DNA from: Paralithodes platypus
Taxonomy: Eukaryota > Arthropoda > Malacostraca > Decapoda > Lithodidae
DNA length: 64,000 nucleotides
Direction: 5' to 3'
NCBI GenBank assembly: GCA_032716605.1
Contig: CM064509.1
Coordinates: 41,523,334 to 41,587,333, forward strand
Shown here: one piece after another, positions 54,843-64,000 of the stretch
How the letters are laid out: each line of letters begins with the position of its first letter
How positions within the stretch are numbered: position 1 is the first letter of the stretch
Notes under the pieces: model-generated
Databases searched by the model: none
The model's input: the letters and a program-made list of their open reading frames with translations, nothing else
What the model was told of the DNA's origin: nothing
Made by a program: the position numbers and the translations under genes

Positions 54843-57600
54843 GATACCACCTCACTACTACCATTATACCACCTCACTACTACCATCACACCACCTCGCT
54901 ACTACCATCACACCACCTCACTACTACCATCACACCACCTCACTACTACCATCACACCACATCGATCACTACTACCATCATACCACCTCACTACTACCAT
55001 CACTCCACCTCACGACTACCATCACACCATCTCACTACTACCATCACACCACCTCACTACTACCATCACACCACCTCACTACTACCATCACACCACCTCA
55101 CTACTACCATCACACCCCCTCACTACTACCATCACACCACCTCACTACTACCATCACACCACCTCACTACTACCATCACACCACATCACTACTACCATCA
55201 CACCACCTCACTACTACCATCACACCACCTCACTACTACCATCATACCACCTCACTACTACCATCACTCCACCTCTCTACTACCATCACACCACCTCACC
55301 ACTACCATCACACCACCTCACTACTACCATCACACAACCTCACTACTACCATCACACCACCTCACTACTACCATCACACCACCTCACTACTATCATCATA
55401 CCACCTCACTACTACCATCACACCACCTCACTACTACCATCACACCACCTCACTACTACCATCATACCACCTCACTACTACCATCACACTTACCATTCTT
55501 ATATATCACCTCATTACCATCACACTTACCACGTCACTACTACCATTGTTATACACCACCTCACTACTACCATCACACCACCTCACTACTACCATCATAC
55601 CACCTCACTACTACCATCACACTTACCATTCTTATATATCACCTCATTACCATCACACTTACCATGTCACTACTATCATTGTTATACACCACCTCACTAC
55701 TACCATCACACCACCTCACTACTACCATCATACCACCTCACTACTACCATCATACCACCTCACTACTACCATCACACTTACCATTCCTATATATCACCTC
55801 ATTACCATCACACTTACCACGTCACTACTACCATTGTTATACACCACCTCACTACTACCATCACACCACCTCACTACTACCATCACACCACCTCACTACT
55901 ACCATCACGCCACCTCACTAGTACCATCACACCACCTCACTACTACCATCACACCACCTCACTACTACCATCACACCACCTCACTACTACCATCACACCA
56001 CCTCACTACTACCATCACACCACCTCACTACTACCATCACACCACCTCACTACTACCATCACACCACCTCACTACTACCATCACACCACCTCACTACTAC
56101 CATCACACCACCTCACTACTACCATCACACCACCTCACTACTACCATCACACCACCTCACTACTACCATCACGCCACCTCACTACTACCATCACACCACC
56201 TCACTACTACCATCACACCACCTCACTACTACCATCACGCCACCTCACTACTACCATCACACCACCTCACTACTACCATCACACCACCTCACTACTACCA
56301 TCACACCACCTCACTACTACCATCACACCACCTCACTACTACCATCACACCACCTCACTACTACCATCACACCACCTCACTACTACCATCACGCCACCTC
56401 ACTACTACCATCACACCACCTCACTACTACCATCACACCACCTCACTACTACCATCACGCCACCTTACTACTACCATCACACCACCTCACTACTACCATC
56501 ACACCACCTCACTACTACCATCACACTTACCACGTCACTACTACCATTGTTATACACCACCTCACTACTACCATCACACCACCTCACTACTACCATCACA
56601 CCACCTCACTACTACCATCACACCACCTCACTACTACCATCACACCACCTCACTACTACCATCACACCACCTCACTATCACCATCACACCACCTCACTAC
56701 TACCATTGTTATACACCCCCTCACTACTACCATCACACCACCTCACTACCACCATCACACCACCTCACTACCACCATCACACCACCTCACTACCACCATC
56801 ACACCACCTCACTACTACCATCACACCACCTAACTACTACCATCACACCACCTCACTACTACCATCACACCACCTCAATACCACCATCACACCACCTCAC
56901 TACTACCATCACACCACCTCACTACCACCATCACACCACCTCACTACCAGCATCACACCACCTCACTACCACCATCACACCACCTCACTACTACCATCAC
57001 ACCACCTCACTACTACCATCACACCACCTCACTACCACCATCACACCAACCTCACTACCACCATCACACCACCTCACTACTACCATCACACCACCTCACT
57101 ACTACCATCACACCACCTCACTACCACCATCACACCACCTCACTACCACCATCACACCACCTCACTACCACCATCACACCACCTCACTACTACCATCACA
57201 CCACCTCACTACCACCATCACACCACCTCACTACCACCATCACACCACCTCACTACTACCATCACACCACCTCACTACCACCATCACACCACCTCACTAC
57301 CACCATCACACCACCTCACTACTACCATCACACCACCTCACTACCACCATCACACCACCTCACTACCACCATCACACCACCTCACTACCACCATCACACC
57401 CCCTCACTACTACCATCACACCACCTCACTACCACCATCACACCACCTCACTACCACCATCACACCACCTCACTACTACCATCACACCACCTCACTACCA
57501 CCATCACACCCCCTCACTACTACCATCACACCACCTCACTACCACCATCACACCACCTCACTACCACCATCACACCACTTCACTACTACCATCATACTTA
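54843..57600. repeat. 22-bp minisatellite, right block, ~125 copies
   Basis: Same 22-bp unit as 47775-52842. Near 55490, 55620 and 55775 a longer block (cttaccattctt or cttaccattcct, atatatcacctcattaccat, cacttaccacgtcactacta) occurs three times as a higher-order unit. From about 56745 a ctaccaccatc variant becomes common. The very long open frame here is an artefact of the stop-free unit. Confidence 0.97.
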
Positions 57601-60600
57601 CCATTCTTAGATACCACCTCATTATTATGTTATGTCTCTCTAATATTTATTTCCGCAATATTCGTGGCCTTTCCTCTAATTTCCCCTCTGTAGAACACCA
57701 TCTCTCCTACTACAAACCTGTTCTTATCCTCACTGAAACTCAGGTGTCTGAAGCAACTCCCAGCAGCCCCTTCTCTTTATTTTCCTACTTTCTCTATCCT
57801 AGTTTCAAGCCAAAGGCAGATGTCGTGCATGTACACAACAAACTCATTTGCTTTCGTGTTCCCGACTTTGACTCCTGAATTCTCAACTGTGTGGCTCAAA
57901 CTATCCTGTCACTCTCATACTAAATATTTCTGTGCTGTCTACCTTTCCCCTAACTCGTACTGACTTTCCCAAATTATTTGACTGTCTAAACTCTAAAGTG
58001 GAACACATCCTATATATTTCTCCTTTTTCAGAAATCTCCATCTTAGGTGACTTCAACGTTCACCACCGCCAATGGCTCTCCTCTCATTCCACTGACCAAG
58101 CTGGTGAACAAGCCTACATCTTTTCTATCCTAAATGACCTAGAGTAGTTGGTTCAGCAACCCATCCGTATTCCAGACCGCTTTGGAGATCGGCCCAACAT
58201 TCTTGATTTATTTCTAACTTCTAACCCTTCCTCTTTTGTCTCCTTTGGGCTCCTCCGACCATAAACTTATCACTATCACCTGTCCTATCTCTCCAATACG
58301 GCTACCCGATCCTCCCAGCTGGCGGCCCTTGTGGCACTTTGGCGCTGCCGACAAGGATGCTCTCCGGCAGTACTTCTTCGATTTCCCAAGAATTATTTTT
58401 GCTTCCGTGGCCGTTGACCATCGGAGAGTGCTGAATGCATTACTGAGGTAATCCTCTCGGGCATGGAGGCATACATTCCATTTTCTTCCTCTCAGACTAA
58501 TGCAAAAACATCTTGGTTTACGCACGCTTGTTCTACTGCTGTCCGCATTATGGAGGAAGCATTCAAACGGTACCAACGCCTTCAAAATCAAGAATCTAAT
58601 TTTTCCTAGGTTTCTGCCCAGAATCAAGCCAAATCTGTTCTTTGACTAGCCAAACTCTCTTTCATCAATAATAAGTGCACTGAACTATCCAACTCTAGCT
58701 CTTCCCAAGTTTTCTGGCATCTAGCCAATAACCTCTCCAACAATTTTGTTTCCTTGTCTTTCCCTCCCCTTTTCCACTCTGATGGCACTACCCTCACTTC
58801 TTCCTCTGACAAAAGTGAACTCTTCGCCTAAACTTTCGCTAAAAACTCCACCTTGGATGATTCTGGTGCTATTCCTTCCTCTCCACCCCCCTCTCACTTA
58901 CTCATGCCTAATATCTTAATCCCTTCTAAATATGTACTTTCTATCCTCTCTGAGCTTAATACTAAGAAGGCGTACGGTCCGGATGGTGTTCCTCCTGTTG
59001 TACTAAAAAACTGTGCTTCCGTGCTGACTCCCTGCCTAGGCAAACTCTTCTGTCTGTCTCTCCTCTAACATCTTCCCTTCTTGCAGGAAGTTTGTTCTCA
59101 TTCAACCTGTCCCAAAGAAGGGTGACCACTCTCAACCCTCCAACTATCGTCCAAATGCTCTCATATCTTGCATCTCCAAAGTTTTTATAACTATTCTTAC
59201 TTCAAAATGTCTTAAACATCTCTCTTTCCATAATAAGCCTCTCTCAGATCGCCAGTATGGATTCCTTAAGGGCTGCTCTACTGGTGATACCCTTGTTTAT
59301 CTCACTAACTCTTGGTCATTCTCCCTTTGGGACTTCGGTGATACTTTTTTCTGTTGCGCTAGACATATCAAAAACTTTCGATAGAGTCTGGCACAAATCT
59401 CTAATTTCCAAACTACCCTCCTTCAGTTTCTATCCCTCTATCTGTGCCTTTGTCTCTAATTTCCTTTCTATCCGTTCCATAGCTGCAGTTGTGGATGGCC
59501 ATGGCTCACTTCCTCATCCTATCCACTGCAGTGTTCCTCAGGGTTCTGTCCTGTCTCCAGTTATCTTTCTTATATTCATTAATGATCTCATAAACTGTAC
59601 CTCTAGTCCACTCATATGCTGATGACTCTGCCTTACACTACTCAACTAGTTTTTCACAACAACCCAGAATGCAATCACTCTGAAAGTCCTGTGACGTGTC
59701 CATAGCACACCTATCATCTGATTTATCAATTATTTCTGATTGGGGCAGAAAAAGTCTTGTTACTTTCAATACCTCCAAGACCGAATTTCTCCTTCTATCT
59801 ATCCGTCTCAATCTTCCACAAGACTATTAATTAGTCTCCAACAATACACAAATCAACCCTTCATCTTTTCTCAATATTTTTGGTGTATCTTTTTCATCCG
59901 ACCTTTCATGGAAAGATAATATTACCACTCTTGCTAAAACAGCTTCCCAGAAGTTAGGTGATGCTCAACTGCCTCTGTCTGTTTTACACCCTGCACAGCT
60001 TCGTTCTCTGTGTCGGGGCACAGTGCTCCCATGTATCGAGTATTGTTTTCATGTTTGGGGAGGTTCCACCCATACCACACTTTGGGGAGGTTCCACCCAT
60101 ACCACACTTTGGGGAGGTTCCACCCATACCACACTTTGGGGAGGTTCCACCCATACCACACTTTGGGGAGGTTCCACCCATACCACACTTCTTGAAAGAG
60201 TAGAGTTAAAAGCATTTTGCCTCGTCAACTCGTTTCCTCTTACTAGTTCCCTACAATCACTCTCTACACGCCGAAGTGATGCATAGCTTTCACTCTTCTG
60301 TTGCTATTACAACGTTCAGTGTTCTTCAGAGGTTTCTCAGTGCATACCTCATACCTTGCGGCAAGTTCGATGTACCCGCCTTTCAACACAATCCCACTCC
60401 TATTCTGTCCAGCTCTCCAACTCAAGAATTAGCAAATTTTCTCAGTCTTCTACTCAACAAGTGAACTCTGGAACTCTCTCCTTCAATCAATCTTTCCTTC
60501 ATCCTATGATTTAGAGACTGCTATAAACTGTGTGTCCAGGCATTTTGACCCCAACGTTCCTTGAATTTGGCCTCTGTCACTCTTTTGGCTTTGAGGGACA

Positions 60601-60659
60601 CACTCGTTACAGGCAGCCTGCCTTTTGTCACTTATACACCTAAAAAAAAAATAATAATA
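57601..60659 (+). pseudogene. LINE-J (Jockey-like) ORF2: endonuclease to RT, decayed
   Basis: In order: apurinic-type endonuclease FRNIRGLSSNFPSVEHHLS, LTETQVSE, LGDFNVHHRQWLSS and [11 protein letters not shown] entry LNTKKAYGPDGVPPVVLK, PKKGDHSQPSNYRP; motif A VALDISKTFDRVWHKSL; VPQGSVLSPVIFLIFINDL. A frameshift follows just before YADDSALHYS. The C-terminal part holds SQKLG, CIEYCFHVWGGSTHTTL (tandemly expanded) and the ending RHFDPNVP with TGA near 60563. At least eight stops or frame shifts were read. The AT-rich 3' tail matches 9338-9441. The element begins abruptly at the minisatellite, so the 5' end is truncated. Confidence 0.85.
60055..60190 (+). repeat. 27-bp in-frame tandem repeat in LINE-J ORF, 5 copies
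   Basis: tttggggaggttccacccat plus accacac repeats five times, encoding WGGSTHTTL each time. The other LINE-J copy at 8850 has this segment once, so the expansion occurred in this copy. Confidence 0.95.
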
Positions 60660-60672
60660 ATAAATATATACC

Positions 60673-60717
<45 letters not shown>
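60660..60717 (+). repeat. (TA)n at LINE-J 3' tail
   Basis: A TA run with a ccgg interruption follows an aataataataaata tail, as in the copy at 9338-9441. Confidence 0.92.
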
Positions 60718-60719
<2 letters not shown>

Positions 60720-61037
60720 TATATATGGTAATTATTTGCCTTACGGTAATTTTTTGCCATGGTGGATTAATTGGATAATGCCATAGCCTTTGTACCAAGG
60801 TCTTCCTTTGTCTGTTTTCATCCATCCCTGCTGGTATGGTGCTATTACAGCGCTCTTTCTATCACAACAATCTCCTGTTTTTTTCCTTAAGGTGGTACAG
60901 CAGGCTGATAAGGAAGACTTAAAGTTTGGTGGATTTCCAGGAGCATTGTCCTTCTTTTCTGCTATCTCTCTGCATTTCTTTAAAATCCACCACTACTGTT
61001 CCCTCTTGGATATGGTGTCCTTGGGGGTTGATTCGCC
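60718..61037 (+). other. Leader of the 2A-LINE
   Basis: About 320 bp between the LINE-J tail and the next LINE's ORF. A different-frame ORF from 60790 overlaps the start of the ORF and has no known motif. I infer that this is 5' UTR or a decayed ORF1 end, but I see no promoter signal. Confidence 0.45.
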
Positions 61038-63437
61038 TTGCCCAGATGTGATGGTTCCTTCTGGGTTGACTCCTATATATCCATCCATTTTTCATATTGT
61101 ATGGTTTGCTTCTTTCAATTATATATGTTTTTGTTTGCTCTTTTATCCGGTGATATAGAATTAAATCCCGGTCCTCATAGACCTAATCATCCTGTGAGAA
61201 GAAGTTGCTGTATTCTGTATTCTAACATCCGTGGACTTCATAAGAACATTAAAGATCTTACTATGGCATCAGTGGATTATGACATTGTCTTTTGTTCTGA
61301 AACTCTTGTTTCTGACCATAGACACATTTCAGAACTGCTCATACCTGGCTTTAATAAACCACTTCTTATTCGCCGTGACTCTCTTCCTCGTGCTCGTGGA
61401 ATGAGTTTATACATCCGATCTGGCTATTATGCCCAGCCTTTGACGAAATTTCTTTGTGGTTGCCACGAGATCCAGTTGGTTATAGTTTCCAGTAAATATC
61501 ATAACCACTACATTTTTAGCCTATATAGAAATCCTGATGCCAATAACAATCTATATGACTGTCTTTTAAATGCCTTGGCATTAATTCAGTCTGTTGATGT
61601 CAAGTCATCTTTCGTTTTTGTTGGAGATGTTAATGCACATCATAAAGAGTGGCTGAACTCGGTCTCTCCAACAAATAAAAATGGTCACGCTGCCATGGAT
61701 TTTGCTAATTTGTCTGGGTGTGAGCAGTTGATTGCTGGACCTACACATATTTCTGGAAACTGTCTTGATCTCATCTTAACAGATGCTCCTGGTGTTGTGG
61801 AGACTGCAGTTCTTGCTCCTGTAGGTACTTCTGACCATAATGCTGTAACCTGTAAAATCAATCTTGAATTTACTGTGCCAGATATCATTATATCTCGTAA
61901 AGTCTATCTTAAATCTCGATTTAATTGGGAAAATGTATGTGATGATGTTACCAATATCCACTGGAATCACATACTAAGATCTGATGACCCTGTTTCATCC
62001 CTCAATAACTCTCTCTTAGACATCCTGCAAAGAAGAGTCCCTTCTAAGTTAATCAAATCCCGTATTAAAGATAAAGCTTGGTTCAATGACGACTGTAAGC
62101 GTGCATATAATAACAAGCAGGCTGCATATCACCGCTGGAGACGTAATCGAACCCAGTTGCTTTGGGATGACTATGTACATCTTCGGTCAGTTGCGCAGAG
62201 AGTATATAGTACAGCCGAGAGGGATTACAATTCCCATTTGCAGGAAGTTCTCGCAGGTGCTACTCAGCCACATAAATGGTGGGCCTCACTTAAGGCCTCA
62301 CTATTTGGAATTGACTCCACCATGCCTCCACTTCGTGATTCTGATGGTTCTGTCTCTTTTGATCCATTAACTAAGGGTAATATGCTTTCTAATATTTTCA
62401 TAGGTAAGCAGAGTGATCAGGAATTGCAATTGCCCTTGACATGTTTCCCTAGTCCTAATCTAAAGTCGATAGCATTCAAATCAGCTGAATTGAGACAATA
62501 TTTATTGGATCTTGACACTTATGGTGGGATTGACCCAGATGGATTTTTTCCTCTCTTCTTTAAGAAGATTGCTGTTGTCTTAGCACCTAAATTGGCTATA
62601 GTATTTAGGTTGCTCTTGAAATCTGGTAGTTTTCCTCTTTGCTGGCGAAAAGCTAGCATCACTCCAATTCCGAAGGGAGCTACTGCTTCGTCATCCCCAT
62701 CTGAGTATCGTCCTATATCCATAACGCCTATTCTCTCGAAGATCTTTGAGAGGCTTTTAGCTAGACGCCGTTCTTCATACTGTAATCGTCTTGATATAAT
62801 ACCCAATTCACAGTTTGGTTTTCGCAAAGGTTTGGGTACTTGCGATGCGCTTTTAACTTTATCTCATGATCTTCAGTCTTCGTTGGACAAAGGGTATGAA
62901 TCTCGTGTTGTGGCTATTGATTTTAGTTCTGCTATTGATCTTGTTAATCATAAATCCCTTTTATATAAGCTGCAACTTTATGGTATTGGTGGTAGTCTTT
63001 TATCTATTTTTAAAGATTTTTTGACAGACAGGTCTCAGCATGTTGTTGTTGATGGGTGCACTTCTGTTTCTGTGCCTGTTGTTTCGGGTGTTCCACAGGG
63101 CAGTGTGCTTGGGCCTCTGTTTTTCATTATTTTTATTGCTTGCTTGTGCTCTGAGCTTGAAAATAAACTAGTTTCTTATGCCGATGACATAACTTTATAC
63201 TCATCAATTCCATCTCCAGAGAGTAGAATCGAAGTTGCAGCATCTCTAAACAGGGACTTGGCTAAGATTACCTCTTGGTGTGAACTTTGGGGTATGAAGC
63301 TTAATGCTAAGAAAACTCACTCCATGATAATCAGTAGATCACGTACTTTGGCTCCTCCTCATCCTTGTTTGCATGTTTATGGTGAACAAATTGAGGATGT
63401 GTCAGGTTTGCGTTTGCTTGGAGTGACTCGATCCTAA
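61038..63437 (+). CDS. LINE ORF2 with 2A-like motif, endonuclease and reverse transcriptase
   Basis: Retrotransposon polyprotein, 799 codons before a frameshift. Residues ~14-37 form a hydrophobic stretch (HFSYCMVCFFQLYMFLFALL) followed by GDIELNPGP (38-46), a 2A-like peptide. The AP endonuclease spans ~57-275: SNIRGL, SETL (87-90), VGDVNAHHKEWL (195-206), TSDHNAV (264-270). The RT follows: SEYRPISIT, SQFGFRKGLGTCDALL, motif A AIDFSSAIDLVNH (626-638, with AID where AFD is usual), SGVPQGSVLGPLFF (683-696) and catalytic YADD (714-717). Architecture fits the CR1/L2/Crack-type group; the exact clade is inferred. I chose the first ATG in frame; the true start may lie upstream. Confidence 0.9.
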   Translation: MPRCDGSFWVDSYISIHFSYCMVCFFQLYMFLFALLSGDIELNPGPHRPNHPVRRSCCILYSNIRGLHKNIKDLTMASVDYDIVFCSETLVSDHRHISELLIPGFNKPLLIRRDSLPRARGMSLYIRSGYYAQPLTKFLCGCHEIQLVIVSSKYHNHYIFSLYRNPDANNNLYDCLLNALALIQSVDVKSSFVFVGDVNAHHKEWLNSVSPTNKNGHAAMDFANLSGCEQLIAGPTHISGNCLDLILTDAPGVVETAVLAPVGTSDHNAVTCKINLEFTVPDIIISRKVYLKSRFNWENVCDDVTNIHWNHILRSDDPVSSLNNSLLDILQRRVPSKLIKSRIKDKAWFNDDCKRAYNNKQAAYHRWRRNRTQLLWDDYVHLRSVAQRVYSTAERDYNSHLQEVLAGATQPHKWWASLKASLFGIDSTMPPLRDSDGSVSFDPLTKGNMLSNIFIGKQSDQELQLPLTCFPSPNLKSIAFKSAELRQYLLDLDTYGGIDPDGFFPLFFKKIAVVLAPKLAIVFRLLLKSGSFPLCWRKASITPIPKGATASSSPSEYRPISITPILSKIFERLLARRRSSYCNRLDIIPNSQFGFRKGLGTCDALLTLSHDLQSSLDKGYESRVVAIDFSSAIDLVNHKSLLYKLQLYGIGGSLLSIFKDFLTDRSQHVVVDGCTSVSVPVVSGVPQGSVLGPLFFIIFIACLCSELENKLVSYADDITLYSSIPSPESRIEVAASLNRDLAKITSWCELWGMKLNAKKTHSMIISRSRTLAPPHPCLHVYGEQIEDVSGLRLLGVTRS
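61149..61175 (+). other. 2A-like ribosome-skipping motif
   Basis: ggt gat ata gaa tta aat ccc ggt cct encodes GDIELNPGP, matching the 2A consensus D-(V/I)-E-x-N-P-G-P. In this family of motifs the ribosome omits the G-P bond, separating the upstream peptide from the downstream protein. Here it would release a short hydrophobic leader from the endonuclease-RT. Confidence 0.85.
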
Positions 63438-63780
63438 GTTGACATTTGAGAAGCATATTCGTTCCTTGTCTTCTACTATTGCTCAAAAGATTGGTTTACT
63501 TCGCAAGTGTTATAAAACATTCGCTTGTGAAACCACAGTCATAAAATCTTTTTATGCTTTTATTTTGCCTCATTTTGAGTATTGCTCTCCTGTTTGGAAC
63601 TCGGCTGCTGACTGTCATTTGAAATTGCTTGATAAAGCTCTTAATTCTATTAAATTTATTCTCCCTGCTCTATCTCTTGATCTTCATCATCGGCGTCGGG
63701 TTGGTTCCCTTAGTCTTTTATTTAAAAATTTTAACAATACTCAGCATCCATTGTTAACAATACTCAGCATCCATTGTTAA
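63438..63780 (+). pseudogene. 2A-LINE ORF2, C-terminal part after a frameshift
   Basis: The frame shifts at LGVT (a short deletion of about 2 bases near 63425) and then reads PKLTFEKHIRSLSSTIAQKI, CYKTFACETTVIKSFY, AFILPHFEYCSPVWNSAADC and DLHHRRRVGSLSLLFKNFNN, i.e. the RT thumb/C-terminal region. It runs into a minisatellite whose unit is this gene's own NNTQHPL codons, so the true C terminus is displaced or outside the window. Confidence 0.82.
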
Positions 63781-64000
63781 CAATACTCAGCATCCATTGT
63801 TAACAATACTCAGCATCCATTGTTAACAATACTCAGCATCCATTGTTAACAATACTCAGCATCCATTGTTAACAATACTCAGCATCCATTGTTAACAATA
63901 CTCAGCATCCATTGTTAACAATACTCAGCATCCATTGTTAACAATACTCAGCATCCATTGTTAACAATACTCAGCATCCATTGTTAACAATACTCAGCAT
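63733..64000. repeat. 23-bp minisatellite in LINE ORF, >=11 copies, leaves the window
   Basis: The unit aacaatactcagcatccatt plus gtt starts at 63733 and repeats at 23-bp steps to the last base of the window. The first unit is LINE coding sequence. Since 23 is not a multiple of three, the frame is lost. Confidence 0.96.

Overview
This window looks like repeat-dominated, non-coding DNA from a large invertebrate genome. I infer an arthropod, most likely a decapod crustacean. The basis is the mix of CR1/Jockey/I-like LINEs, tRNA-derived SINEs, many short TTAA-bounded inverted-repeat elements and very long minisatellites. I found no host protein-coding gene, no rRNA and no convincing functional tRNA. 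Almost every long open frame is either a retrotransposon or a frame kept open by a tandem repeat whose unit lacks stop codons.

Layout. 1-8.5 kb: TTAA-bounded MITE fragments alternate with minisatellites (38-, 16-, 36-, 61- and ~80-bp units). 8.5-13.8 kb: a Jockey-like LINE tail, a Ty3/gypsy-like C-terminal relic, tRNA-like sequences joined to a LINE 3' module, and a LINE reverse-transcriptase relic split by a MITE. 14-18 kb: foldback MITEs, a CR1-like LINE relic and a 25-bp minisatellite. 18-23 kb: mostly unassigned, with a possible LTR-like zone and a degenerate Pro/Glu-rich frame. 23-30 kb: CR1-like and RNase H-bearing LINE relics and more MITEs. 30-35 kb: an AAC-tailed retroposon with target-site duplications, a Tc1/IS630-type transposase relic carrying a MITE, and 69- and 18-bp minisatellites. 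35-47.5 kb: a dense MITE graveyard (families A-E, piggyBac-like, Tc1/mariner-like) with nesting and end-to-end abutment at shared TTAA sites. 47.8-57.6 kb: a ~7.8-kb array of a 22-bp unit split by a 5'-truncated LINE with an intact reverse transcriptase. 57.6-64 kb: a decayed Jockey-like LINE, then a nearly intact LINE whose ORF begins with a 2A-like motif (GDIELNPGP) before endonuclease and reverse transcriptase, ending in a minisatellite that leaves the window.

Family labels used below. MITE-A/B/C/D share a core with a direct GCGAGC repeat and two small hairpins, but have different ends. MITE-E has ends TTAAGCCGGTATCACACGAG. pB-MITE means TTAACCC-type ends, consistent with piggyBac-like elements. 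M1-M3 are TA-bounded, Tc1/mariner-like. LINE-J is the Jockey-like family. L-module is a ~150-bp LINE 3' sequence starting near TAATGCCCTCG.

The elements interact. MITEs sit inside a LINE relic, a transposase relic and an M1 array, and the pre-insertion sequence can be read across a single TTAA in each case. Several minisatellites grew out of MITE ends or LINE codons. All family assignments come from reading motifs by eye; no database search was run.
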